DNA of 9,838 bases, taken from JALQTD01 sp036825655. Its GTDB lineage: Bacteria; Bacteroidota; Bacteroidia; Flavobacteriales_D; Sanyastnellaceae. The notes beneath the pieces were generated by a model. It was not told where the DNA came from. It searched no databases and was given only the letters and a program-made list of their open reading frames with translations. Positions 1 to 6,963 of this stretch are shown here, in pieces. The position numbers and the translations under genes were made by a program. Where the stretch lies: contig DAISXU010000082.1 of the NCBI GenBank assembly GCA_036825655.1, positions 1 through 9,838 on the forward strand, in the 5' to 3' direction. Positions within the stretch are counted from its first letter, which is position 1, and each line of letters starts with the position of its first letter.

Positions 1-690
1 CCCGCCTATGGTTCGTTGGAAGCTTGGTTCAGCTCTGACTACCGGAGGACGTTTGCCCTCGACGTTCTCTTGAGCTACGCCAACGGCCCACAGTATTGGG
101 ATTGGAAAGAGCACGCCATTCGACTCGCACCGAGGCTCCGATTCAATGACCGTTGGTCAACGAATTATGTTTGGAAGGTCATTCGCAAAGCCCACGAGCG
201 CGGTTGGGCGGATGTCATTGAAGTCTGGTCCTCCCCTGATGTGAGTTTGTTTGGCGACCGCGATAACACCGAAATCACCCAAGTCTGGAACCTCAGCCAC
301 ATCTTCAACAACCGAATGAGCTTGAGTGCTCGCGTCAGGCACAGCTGGAGCCGCGTGCGATACCACGGATTTCTGCAACTCGCTGAATCGGGGGATTTGA
401 TTCCCACAAGCTTTGCCCAAGTCGATGCCGATGGCACATCCGAATACGACCTCAACTTCAATGCCTGGAGCGTGGATTTGGTCTACGAATGGAACTTTGC
501 TCCCGCTTCCTTTTTGAGCGTGGTCTGGAAGAACAACTTGGAATCTACTGCCAACGACTTGCCTCTGAACTACTGGGAAAATTTTGATCAAATGCTCAAC
601 AGCGGATTCCTGAACAGCCTGTCCATTCGGGCAATTTTCTTCGTTGACTACAACCGCATCAAAAGCGGAAAAGGCGGGTTCAGCCTTTGA
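1..690 (+). CDS. DUF5916 family protein, C-terminal part (5' end outside window)
   Basis: The frame is open from the first base and ends at TGA 688-690, giving 229 residues with no start in view. A TTG at 16 is only an internal leucine codon. The residues alternate polar and aromatic (many W, Y and F), as in the strands of an outer-membrane beta-barrel. The ending, a VVWKNN segment followed by a YWENFDQMLNS-like linker and a last strand SLSIRAIFFVDYN, resembles the C-terminus of DUF5916 proteins as I remember them. Those Bacteroidota proteins usually carry an N-terminal CBM9-like carbohydrate-binding domain and are about 800 residues long, so most of the gene lies to the left. The substrate is unknown; a role at the outer membrane is inferred. 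A TonB-dependent receptor C-terminus is a less likely alternative. The gene converges with the M23 gene, stop codon against stop codon. Confidence 0.75.
   Translation, partial: PAYGSLEAWFSSDYRRTFALDVLLSYANGPQYWDWKEHAIRLAPRLRFNDRWSTNYVWKVIRKAHERGWADVIEVWSSPDVSLFGDRDNTEITQVWNLSHIFNNRMSLSARVRHSWSRVRYHGFLQLAESGDLIPTSFAQVDADGTSEYDLNFNAWSVDLVYEWNFAPASFLSVVWKNNLESTANDLPLNYWENFDQMLNSGFLNSLSIRAIFFVDYNRIKSGKGGFSL
670..688 (-). terminator. Possible terminator hairpin for the M23 peptidase gene
   Basis: The arms AAAGGC (670-675) and GCCTTT (683-688) form a perfect 6-bp stem around a 7-base loop. Read on the minus strand, the hairpin lies 2 bases past the M23 stop codon and its second arm ends in a run of four T, like a weak intrinsic terminator. 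It sits inside the last codons of the convergent DUF5916 gene. The stem is short and half A/T, so function is uncertain. Confidence 0.4.
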
Positions 691-2418
691 TCATTGGGGC
701 CAGTGGATGGCCCCACGCCATTGTGCAACATTCCCACTTTCATCTTTGGCTTCCAGCACAACCTCTTGAGTCGTTCCTGCCAAATGGCGGCCATCCTCGA
801 GCAAATAATAGGCGCGGCTTTTCTTAGGGTCCCATTGCATGCGAATCCAACATCCATCCACCCAAGCCTCGATGGACGCGACACCGCTCAAATCATCCGT
901 CACCTCAAATTGAAGCGCTCGGGAGTTGGGACGCTCTGGCAAACCGCTGGGCCGGTTGCTCCGCACCTGAATGACAGGAGCTAAGGTGTCGCATGCCACG
1001 CTGTACAACCCGGGAGTTCGGGACTCAAAACGGAGCCCCCCACCAGCCAATAACCGCGCGGGTATGACGTCTTCTATTTCCGAGGATTCAGTCCGAATCG
1101 CCACATGTCCTCGGGCACCACAACCGGCATTTTCTGGCAGTTCAACGAGGAAGTACTTGCTCGCTGGCAAATCCGAAGATCCAATTTGCCAACCGCCAGG
1201 AACGGAATGGCAAGGGAACCAGGAATCTTCATAAAAAGCGCCCGAAGGAATTTCGACCCGCAACCCCGTCGAATCCACCCAGTCAAATGCCCGGTCGTAC
1301 TTTAAGTTGAATCGGTTGGAACGGGCGTCAACCTCCAATGCCGCATGCTCTAAACCTCTTAACTCAACCTCCCTAAATGACTCATTTCCATGGACATCAA
1401 TCATTTTTACTTCCATCACAATCGAAGAGTCAGCCGGCACATTGAGCTCCCCGCTTCGAGAGGCCCGTTCGTAGATGGGGAGGCGGTTGCCTGGGAGCCG
1501 ATGGAGGCGGTGGATTTGGTCTTTTTCTCTCGCCCAAACGGGATAATAAGCATGCGCATTCATGTCCCGGGCTACGCCAAAATCAAGGGTGTCCAATGTG
1601 GCTTCAAACCACAATTCACCGCCCAACTTGACTTCCATTCGGTAGACACCGCATACGTTGTTGGCCGCATTCAACCGATCGAAAGCCTCAGCTGCCACCC
1701 GGACGGACCCACTGATTTCCACCGCATCAACACCCGCTTCCAAGCGGGTTGGGGTGCTTTTGCCGTCAACCAAAGCACCCGGCTGAGGCAACACCCAAAT
1801 GGCCTCAAAACTCGGCGCCCGCGTGTCAGCGACCTCCAGGTTCCAAAGCAAGGGATTGATCGGGCGTTGCGTGGCCGTTTCCCGCACCTCAAAATGCAAG
1901 TGTGGGCCACCCGAACTGCCTGAATTGCCGCTCCACCCAATCGTATCGCCTCGATTGAATGAAAAGGCTCTTCGGGGGGCAGAATCCCATTCGTTTTTCT
2001 CAGAACGGTACTGTTCCTCTCTCAACCAAGCCTCGATCGAAGTGGTGAACCGTTGGAGGTGCGCATAAACGGTGGTCAAGCCATCTGGCGAGTTCAAATA
2101 AAGGGCGTTGCCATACCCGTATGGGCCGCTTTTCACGCGGGAAACAACGCCATCGGTCGCAGCGAGCACCGGAATGCCTTCTACTCCTTGCGTCTTGAAA
2201 TCCAGCCCCGTATGGAAATGATTGGAGCGCAATTCCCCAAAATTCCCTGCCAAAACCAGGGGGATGGGCAACGGCGCCCCGATGCCTGCGCGGGCGGCTT
2301 GCCCCCCTCTCATGCCCTGCAACTCTTGGGCCCATCCGTTCTGCAATAGCGCACAAGACAACGCCATGAATACACCGCAGCGCCAACCCGGCCGCAACCC
2401 CCAAATCGAATCCTCCAT
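691..2418 (-). CDS. Secreted M23 (LytM-type) metallopeptidase
   Basis: This is a probable zinc endopeptidase cleaving peptidoglycan cross-links in the periplasm or at the cell surface. I chose ATG at 2418 (575 aa): it gives a signal peptide (hydrophobic FMALSCALL stretch, likely cut after NGWA before Q31), and the Bacteroidota -7 box at 2439-2446 lies just upstream. An ATG at 2475 would add 19 residues ahead of the signal peptide and span that box. The M23 domain covers roughly residues 50-195. The zinc and catalytic motifs are present: HTGLD (His69, Asp73) and HLHFE (His173, His175), so the enzyme should be active. The rest, about residues 215-575, looks like beta-sandwich domains; the last (about 490-575) has an Ig-like DDLSGV...DESGNVAQW pattern. 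Large M23 proteins of this build are common in Bacteroidota. It is transcribed divergently from the zapA operon, which fits a cell-envelope role. Confidence 0.88.
   Translation of the reverse strand: MEDSIWGLRPGWRCGVFMALSCALLQNGWAQELQGMRGGQAARAGIGAPLPIPLVLAGNFGELRSNHFHTGLDFKTQGVEGIPVLAATDGVVSRVKSGPYGYGNALYLNSPDGLTTVYAHLQRFTTSIEAWLREEQYRSEKNEWDSAPRRAFSFNRGDTIGWSGNSGSSGGPHLHFEVRETATQRPINPLLWNLEVADTRAPSFEAIWVLPQPGALVDGKSTPTRLEAGVDAVEISGSVRVAAEAFDRLNAANNVCGVYRMEVKLGGELWFEATLDTLDFGVARDMNAHAYYPVWAREKDQIHRLHRLPGNRLPIYERASRSGELNVPADSSIVMEVKMIDVHGNESFREVELRGLEHAALEVDARSNRFNLKYDRAFDWVDSTGLRVEIPSGAFYEDSWFPCHSVPGGWQIGSSDLPASKYFLVELPENAGCGARGHVAIRTESSEIEDVIPARLLAGGGLRFESRTPGLYSVACDTLAPVIQVRSNRPSGLPERPNSRALQFEVTDDLSGVASIEAWVDGCWIRMQWDPKKSRAYYLLEDGRHLAGTTQEVVLEAKDESGNVAQWRGAIHWPQ
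695..715. terminator. GC-rich hairpin at the convergent gene junction
   Basis: The arms TGGGGCC (695-701) and GGCCCCA (709-715) pair perfectly over 7 bp around a 7-base loop. The hairpin lies 4 bases past the DUF5916 stop, inside the last codons of the M23 gene. No T-tract follows on either strand, so it is not a classical intrinsic terminator. It could stop or slow transcription coming from the left, or protect 3' ends. Confidence 0.35.
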
Positions 2419-2438
2419 GTTGTGAACAAGTTCTTTCG

Positions 2439-2446
2439 CAAAACTA
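2439..2446 (-). promoter_or_regulatory. Bacteroidota -7 promoter box for the M23 gene
   Basis: The minus strand reads TAGTTTTG here, matching the TAnnTTTG consensus of the Bacteroidota primary sigma factor. It ends 20 bases before the ATG at 2418, which predicts a short leader. No TTG-type -33 element was found at the usual 19-23 base spacing. Confidence 0.5.
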
Positions 2447-2493
2447 ACGGGCACATCACCGAAAATCGTCCCCAATGCCCAAGGTAATTTCCC

Positions 2494-2501
2494 TACTTTT
2501 G
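2494..2501 (+). promoter_or_regulatory. Bacteroidota -7 promoter box for the zapA-rny operon
   Basis: TACTTTTG matches TAnnTTTG exactly and ends 18 bases before the ATG at 2520. A short AAGGA at 2503-2507 lies in the predicted leader region but is rather far from the start to be a good ribosome site. No clear -33 element is visible. The box sits about 50 bases from the opposing M23 box, making a compact divergent promoter region. Confidence 0.55.
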
Positions 2502-2519
2502 TAAGGATTCGACCCTGTT

Positions 2520-2885
2520 ATGTCAACTGACTCTACCTCTACCCGCCCAACCGATCGCGAAGCATTGGAAGGATTGATGCAGCAAACGCATCGCCTGCTT
2601 GCGCGTTTTGAGCGATTGAAGGCGGAGCACGAAGTGGTGGTACAACGAGCGAGGACTTCATCAGAACATGTGGTTCGCCTGCAAGGCGAAGTGGATGAGC
2701 TCAAAATCGAGCGAAGCGAACTGAAAGAAGCCCTCGAAAACCGCATGGAATCGTTGCCTTCAGCACCGGTCGAATCAACTTCATCATATTCTAAATCCGA
2801 CCCGACCTCGGCCGCTTTGCCGAAGGAAGTCATCAAAGAAATCGTGCAGGAAATCGATGCGTGCATCGCCCTGCTTCAACGTTGA
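2520..2885 (+). CDS. Small coiled-coil protein upstream of zapA
   Basis: This 121-residue, charged, soluble protein has no signal peptide or membrane segment. Residues about 12-76 are rich in Glu, Arg, Lys and Leu and look like a long helix or coiled coil. Residues about 77-98 are a Ser/Pro/Thr-rich linker, and the end (KEVIKEIVQEIDACIALLQR) is another helix. To my knowledge a short protein with a similar closing helix commonly sits directly before zapA in Bacteroidota. It has no established function that I can name. The 3-base gap to zapA and the coiled-coil build suggest a ZapA partner, comparable in shape to ZapB, but that is inference; no ZapB signature is visible. The ATG follows an exact -7 promoter box, which supports the start and makes this the first gene of the operon. 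Confidence 0.8.
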   Translation: MSTDSTSTRPTDREALEGLMQQTHRLLARFERLKAEHEVVVQRARTSSEHVVRLQGEVDELKIERSELKEALENRMESLPSAPVESTSSYSKSDPTSAALPKEVIKEIVQEIDACIALLQR

Positions 2886-2888
2886 TTC

Positions 2889-3185
2889 ATGGAAACGATT
2901 CGCTTGAACATCGCCGGACGTGTTTATCCGCTTACCGTGCCTGCTGAAGAGGCAGCCGATTTGCAGGCAGCAGCATCCGCAGTGAGCCGTCAAGTGGAAC
3001 AATTCCGTGAGCAATACCAAGTGCAAGATCGTGGAGACCTCTTGGCCATGACGGCCTTGCAGTTTGCTTCGCGGCCAGCGCCCGCCGAGACCGTTGAAAC
3101 CCCTGCGATCCCCATCAGCGAGGAGAACTCCCGCCGACTGGATGACCTCTTGACCCGCGTAGATGCTGCCTTGACCGAGTCCTGA
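2889..3185 (+). CDS. zapA: Cell division protein ZapA
   Basis: ZapA binds FtsZ and bundles its filaments at midcell. The 98-residue length is normal for the family. The N-terminus (METIRLNIAGRVYPLTVPAE) is the typical ZapA beta-rich head that contacts FtsZ. It is followed by a helix with alanine-rich heptads (about 22-45), then the conserved DLLAMTALQFA segment (about 50-60) and a C-terminal coiled-coil tail after a Pro/Ala linker. It lies 3 bases after the coiled-coil gene and 9 bases before rny, an order common in Bacteroidota. No Shine-Dalgarno sequence precedes it, so it is probably translated by coupling or by the weak-SD mode usual in this phylum. Confidence 0.9.
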   Translation: METIRLNIAGRVYPLTVPAEEAADLQAAASAVSRQVEQFREQYQVQDRGDLLAMTALQFASRPAPAETVETPAIPISEENSRRLDDLLTRVDAALTES

Positions 3186-3194
3186 ACTCACCCC

Positions 3195-4736
3195 ATGGAC
3201 CCCATATCAATTGTGTTAGGATCCGCAATCGGAATCGCCGTTGGAAGCGCTGCCGGTTACGCCCTTTTCAGCCGCGTCCTCACAAAACGCAGCGAGACCA
3301 TCATCGCTGAGGCGACGCAGAAAGGCGAAAACATCAAGGAGAAAAAAATCCTCCAAGCAAAGGAAAAGTTTTTGGCCTTGAAAGAGCAGCATGCTCAAGA
3401 AATCAAGAACCGATCTGCAAAAATTGAAGAGCGAGAGGAGCGCATTCGCCAGGACAAGAACAGAACACAGAAAGAGCTGCAGTCGATTGATTCACAGAAG
3501 AAGAACCTCGCACGCAACGAAGAGAAAGTAGAACAGCGGCTTGAGGCCCTCACGAACAAGACGCAAGAACTTGAGAAAGACCGCCAAAAGGCCGTCGAGT
3601 TGTTGGAGAAAATCGCGACGATGACTGCTGAAGAGGCGAAGTCCGCCCTTCGGGACCAAGTCATTCAAGACGCCAAAGTCATGGCCAACCAGCAGGTCCA
3701 AGAGATTTTGGACGACGCGAAAACCAAAGCCAACCAAGAAGCTAAAAAGATCGTCATTCAAACGATACAACGGGTGGCCACCGAACACAGCGTCGAGAAT
3801 TCTGTTTCGGTCTTCAACATCTCCAATGACGACGTGAAAGGTCGAATCATCGGCAGAGAAGGCCGGAACATCCGAGCGCTCGAAGCCGCCACCGGTGTTG
3901 AGTTCATCGTCGACGACACCCCGGAAGCGATCATCCTCTCTTGCTTTGATCCGGTGCGCCGGGAGATTGCTCGCCTGTCATTGCACCAATTGGTGACCGA
4001 TGGCCGAATCCACCCAGCCCGCATTGAAGAGGTGGTTGCGAAAGTGACCAAAAAGATTGAAGAGGAAATCCGAGAAATCGGAAAGCGAACGTGCATTGAT
4101 TTGGGCATTCACAATATGAAAGGCGAATTGATGCGCATGGTGGGGCGCATGAAATACCGTTCATCGTATGGCCAAAACCTGCTTCAGCACAGCCGAGAAG
4201 TCGCCAACCTGTGTGCCTCCATGGCGGCAGAACTCGGGCTCGACGCAAAAGCAGCGAAGCGCGCTGGACTTCTTCACGACATCGGAAAAGTCAGTGATGA
4301 AGAGAGTGAGTTGCCGCACGCCTTGTTGGGCATGAAACTGGCCGAGCGATATGGTGAACGCCCAGACATCTGCAACGCCATTGGTGCTCACCACGATGAA
4401 ATCGAAATGACCACCTTGATGTCCCCCATCATTCAGGTCTGCGACGCGATTTCGGGTGCGCGTCCCGGCGCACGTCGGGAAATGGTGGAAGCGTACATTC
4501 AACGCTTGCGTGACTTGGAGAATTTGGCTTTGGAATACCCTGGAGTTACCAAGAGCTTTGCCATCCAAGCGGGACGCGAGTTGCGGGTGATGGTAGAAAG
4601 TGACGAGGTCAGTGATGACATGGCCGATCAATTGTCGTTCGACATCTCGCAACGAATCATGAATGAAATGACCTACCCAGGGCAAGTGAAAATCACGGTC
4701 ATTCGCGAAAAGCGCTCGGTGAACTACGCGCGATAA
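3195..4736 (+). CDS. rny: Ribonuclease Y
   Basis: This membrane-anchored endoribonuclease starts mRNA decay. The 513 residues match the family length (about 520) and all domains are present in order. Residues about 4-27 form one N-terminal membrane segment. Residues about 30-190 are a long Lys/Glu/Gln-rich coiled coil. A KH RNA-binding domain follows at about 203-265, with its GRIIGREGRNIR loop at 216-227. The HD metal-dependent hydrolase domain spans about 328-420, with His332 in QHSREV, the His361-Asp362 pair in LLHDIGKV, His399/His400-Asp401 and Asp417 as likely metal-site residues. A conserved C-terminal domain closes the protein. Nothing is missing, so it should be functional. It lies between zapA and a flippase gene, separated from the latter by one base. 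Confidence 0.96.
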   Translation: MDPISIVLGSAIGIAVGSAAGYALFSRVLTKRSETIIAEATQKGENIKEKKILQAKEKFLALKEQHAQEIKNRSAKIEEREERIRQDKNRTQKELQSIDSQKKNLARNEEKVEQRLEALTNKTQELEKDRQKAVELLEKIATMTAEEAKSALRDQVIQDAKVMANQQVQEILDDAKTKANQEAKKIVIQTIQRVATEHSVENSVSVFNISNDDVKGRIIGREGRNIRALEAATGVEFIVDDTPEAIILSCFDPVRREIARLSLHQLVTDGRIHPARIEEVVAKVTKKIEEEIREIGKRTCIDLGIHNMKGELMRMVGRMKYRSSYGQNLLQHSREVANLCASMAAELGLDAKAAKRAGLLHDIGKVSDEESELPHALLGMKLAERYGERPDICNAIGAHHDEIEMTTLMSPIIQVCDAISGARPGARREMVEAYIQRLRDLENLALEYPGVTKSFAIQAGRELRVMVESDEVSDDMADQLSFDISQRIMNEMTYPGQVKITVIREKRSVNYAR

Positions 4737-4737
4737 C

Positions 4738-6240
4738 ATGAACGAAGGCGGACATGAGCTGCCGCGGTTTGCGGATTCTGTGCGTTGGCAAAGCGTCAAC
4801 GTTGGAGCCCAAGTCGTATTGCAGCTTGTGTTCATTTGGGCGCTCGCTCGGCTGTTACTGCCGGCAGATTTTGGCATCATGTCCATCGCCCTGGTGGTGG
4901 TGGGGTTTGTGGAAATCTTCGCTCAAATTGGCATTGGCCCTTCCGTCGTCCAGAAGTCCCAACTCACTTCGAGCGACATCCGAACTGCGGGACTGTTTTC
5001 ATCGGCACTCGGGGCTTTGTTTTACGGCGCCATGTGGTGGGGAGCACCAGCGGTCGGCGACTGGTACGGTGAGCCCTTGCTAACTGACGTGCTTCGCGTC
5101 ATATCACTCAGCTTCATTTTAGGTGGAATTGCTGTTGTACCGCGAAGCTATTTGGTCCGGAAGATGGCTTTCAAGAAGTTGTTCGCGGGGGCGATGGCCG
5201 GGATGGTCATCGGCAATTATGGGGTGGGCTTGGTCTTGGCCTACAACGGGGCTGGGGTTTGGGCCTACGTGGCTGCGTTGTTGGCTCAAAACGCAGTCCT
5301 CGGAATCGTCTATTGGAGCTTCAGTTGGAAGGCCGGAAAGGGAGGACGATGGAATGCTCAAGCCTTGCGCGGCATGCTGGGCTATGGAGGGCGCAGCACG
5401 CTCTACAACTTCACAACCTATGCCGCGAGCAAGGTCGACACGTTGATCGTCGGACGCTTCGCCACGCAAAGCGCGGGTGGATGGACGCAAACCGGGCTTT
5501 ACGATCGGGCCGTTTCCCTCATGGGCCTGCCCATTTCCCTGCTCGGCAAGTTGAGCGATAGCGTGCTGTTCTCTGGGATGTCTAAAATGCATGACCAGCC
5601 TTCGGCCCTGCGCCGAACCGTTTCCCAAGCGACGCAGTGGTTGAGTCTTGCCGTGTTCCCTAGCACCATCTGGATGTATGGATCCGCTGAAGACTTGACC
5701 GTTTTGTACCTGGGAGGGTCCTTCGCTGAAGCGGCCCCCATCGCGGCCATTTTGTTCTTAGGCATCCCTTTCCGGTCCTTGATCAAAGTGGGAGACGCTG
5801 TGGTTCGTGCCCAAGACGCATTGTGGAGCGGGTTGGCATGGAAGGGCATCTTCTTGCTTGGCGTGAGCACTGCTGCTTGGCTGGGCATGCGGGAAGGATG
5901 GGGGGTACAGGGCGTCGCCTGGGGCGTGCTCGCCGCAACTTTGGTCCAATTCGTTGGCCTCGCCTGGTTGGTCAAACGCACATGCGGCATGACTGGCTTG
6001 TGGCTTCGCAGCCTCTTTCCTGGACTTGCATTGGCTTTCGCATTTGGATTGGCCGGCTGGTTATCCAACACCCTGCTGGGAGAAGCCGCGGAATGGACCG
6101 GGCGTGTGGCCCGAATCTCGGCATCAGGGTTGGGGGGCGTCCTCTTCTCGTTGGCCGTACTCAAATGGTTTCCAAGCCTTCTGGCGGGTGCTCACCCTGA
6201 ATGGCTTTCGCCTGTCCGGAGGCGCCTTCGGTTCCTCTGA
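4738..6240 (+). CDS. Wzx/MOP-type polysaccharide flippase (WzxC-like)
   Basis: This 500-residue integral inner-membrane protein probably flips lipid-linked oligosaccharide units for capsule, exopolysaccharide or LPS O-chain across the membrane. The N-terminus carries the family pattern: RWQSVN at 16-21, a helix ending in ALARLLLPADFG (35-46), then a helix ending in QIGIGPSVVQ (63-72). Many hydrophobic segments follow (about 83-103, 117-137, 150-170, 173-195, 300-315, 331-348, 366-383, 389-412, 425-445, 461-478), consistent with 12-14 helices. The short cytoplasmic tail SPVRRRLRFL is basic. The ATG starts one base after the rny stop, so it is almost certainly co-transcribed and coupled. No glycosyltransferase or polymerase gene is near, so the exported sugar cannot be guessed; an orphan flippase downstream of rny is slightly odd. 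Confidence 0.87.
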   Translation: MNEGGHELPRFADSVRWQSVNVGAQVVLQLVFIWALARLLLPADFGIMSIALVVVGFVEIFAQIGIGPSVVQKSQLTSSDIRTAGLFSSALGALFYGAMWWGAPAVGDWYGEPLLTDVLRVISLSFILGGIAVVPRSYLVRKMAFKKLFAGAMAGMVIGNYGVGLVLAYNGAGVWAYVAALLAQNAVLGIVYWSFSWKAGKGGRWNAQALRGMLGYGGRSTLYNFTTYAASKVDTLIVGRFATQSAGGWTQTGLYDRAVSLMGLPISLLGKLSDSVLFSGMSKMHDQPSALRRTVSQATQWLSLAVFPSTIWMYGSAEDLTVLYLGGSFAEAAPIAAILFLGIPFRSLIKVGDAVVRAQDALWSGLAWKGIFLLGVSTAAWLGMREGWGVQGVAWGVLAATLVQFVGLAWLVKRTCGMTGLWLRSLFPGLALAFAFGLAGWLSNTLLGEAAEWTGRVARISASGLGGVLFSLAVLKWFPSLLAGAHPEWLSPVRRRLRFL

Positions 6241-6263
6241 ATTCCCGTTCACCTTTCTCATCC

Positions 6264-6271
6264 TACTTTTG
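6264..6271 (+). promoter_or_regulatory. Bacteroidota -7 promoter box at the DUF4476 gene
   Basis: TACTTTTG matches TAnnTTTG exactly and ends only 4 bases before the ATG at 6276 (TTTGCACCATG). Transcription normally starts a few bases past this box, so the mRNA would be leaderless or nearly so. No -33 element is obvious. Confidence 0.55.
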
Positions 6272-6275
6272 CACC

Positions 6276-6914
6276 ATGAAAATTGTGGTGACCTTGGGAT
6301 TTTTGTTTTTGGTGATGGCTTCTTCTTTAGGCCAAAACGACTCCTTGCCTCCATTTCAAGTCCAAATCCCACTCGACAGCATCGTCCTCGACACCCTGTG
6401 GACGGACTCCACCTTCACCTGGTCAGGCCCCTGCCCTTCGGGCCAAATCAACCTGAGATTTGTCGACCTCGCGACCGGTCAAGCGGTGCAGCGCTCGATG
6501 ACCTGCACGGCCCAGCCCCAAGAATTGTCCTCGGCTTACGTGAGCCCTCAGCCTGCAGGATATGTCGCTCAAATCAACCTGAACCGAGCTTCGGCTTCCG
6601 TTTGGAACTGGGGGCAACCCACCACCTGCTTCCCTCCCCTTTCGCCGTCCATCATCAAGGCTGCAATGGCCCAGTGGGACATCCTTCTTTTTGAGCGAGA
6701 TCACCTCGCTGCAATGCTCGCTTGGGCGAGCGAACGATGCCTCACTCCCACCATGGTTAGAGAATGCCTTCAGCGATTGGAAAGTGAGGACCGCAGGTTG
6801 GAATTGCTTCAGGGGCTGATCGGCCAGTGCTCGCACCCGCGTGGCATCGAAGTGACTGACCTCTTCATTCTCAGATCCACCCGGGAAAAAGCAGCAGCTC
6901 TTGTGGGAAATTAA
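6276..6914 (+). CDS. Secreted DUF4476-domain protein
   Basis: I chose ATG at 6276 (212 aa) because it directly follows a promoter box and gives a clean signal peptide: MK, a hydrophobic core (IVVTLGFLFLVMASS) and likely cleavage near SLG before Q20. An in-frame ATG at 6201 lies inside the flippase gene and would bury the signal peptide. Residues about 20-115 form a low-similarity, Ser/Thr/Pro-rich, probably beta-rich region. Residues about 124-209 resemble the helical DUF4476 domain as I remember it: FERDHLAAMLAWASERCLTPTMVRECL, then LESEDRRLELLQGL and a closing DLFILRSTREKAAAL. The mature part holds six cysteines (53, 77, 118, 155, 164, 185), an even number compatible with disulfides outside the cytoplasm. 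DUF4476 has no known function. The gene stands between two operons with its own promoter-like box. Confidence 0.72.
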   Translation: MKIVVTLGFLFLVMASSLGQNDSLPPFQVQIPLDSIVLDTLWTDSTFTWSGPCPSGQINLRFVDLATGQAVQRSMTCTAQPQELSSAYVSPQPAGYVAQINLNRASASVWNWGQPTTCFPPLSPSIIKAAMAQWDILLFERDHLAAMLAWASERCLTPTMVRECLQRLESEDRRLELLQGLIGQCSHPRGIEVTDLFILRSTREKAAALVGN

Positions 6915-6951
6915 CTCCTCCAAAACAGGCCCTCATCCCATCGTTTTTCAG

Positions 6952-6959
6952 CACCTTTG
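6952..6959 (+). promoter_or_regulatory. Probable -7 promoter box for the serC operon
   Basis: CACCTTTG departs from TAnnTTTG only at the first base and ends 4 bases before the serC ATG. The stretch TTTGCACCATG is identical to that at the DUF4476 start, in both sequence and spacing. No -33 element was recognised. Confidence 0.42.
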
Positions 6960-6963
6960 CACC

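Noticed and set aside
157..591. 144-codon open frame on the minus strand inside the DUF5916 gene
   Set aside because: The plus-strand frame has clear family character over the same bases; the opposite frame shows no recognisable motif and is a shadow.
1390..1923. 177-codon plus-strand open frame inside the M23 peptidase gene
   Set aside because: It is opposite to a well-supported M23 protein, has no recognisable motif, and begins at no promoter-like site.
2419..2475. Longer N-terminus for the M23 protein starting at 2475
   Set aside because: It would put 19 extra residues before the signal peptide and run through the -7 promoter box at 2439-2446.
4161..4886. 241-codon minus-strand open frame across the rny-flippase junction
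   Set aside because: It is antisense to the HD domain of RNase Y, which is strongly conserved on the plus strand; no start context or protein motif supports it.
5499..6164. 221-codon minus-strand open frame inside the flippase gene
   Set aside because: Composition rich in Pro, Ala and Arg is what antisense of a GC-rich membrane protein gene gives; no domain is recognisable.
6716..6731. Perfect hairpin GCTCGC-TTGG-GCGAGC
   Set aside because: It lies in the middle of the DUF4476 coding region, encodes ordinary domain residues (LAWAS), has no T-tract and is not near a gene end; most likely chance.
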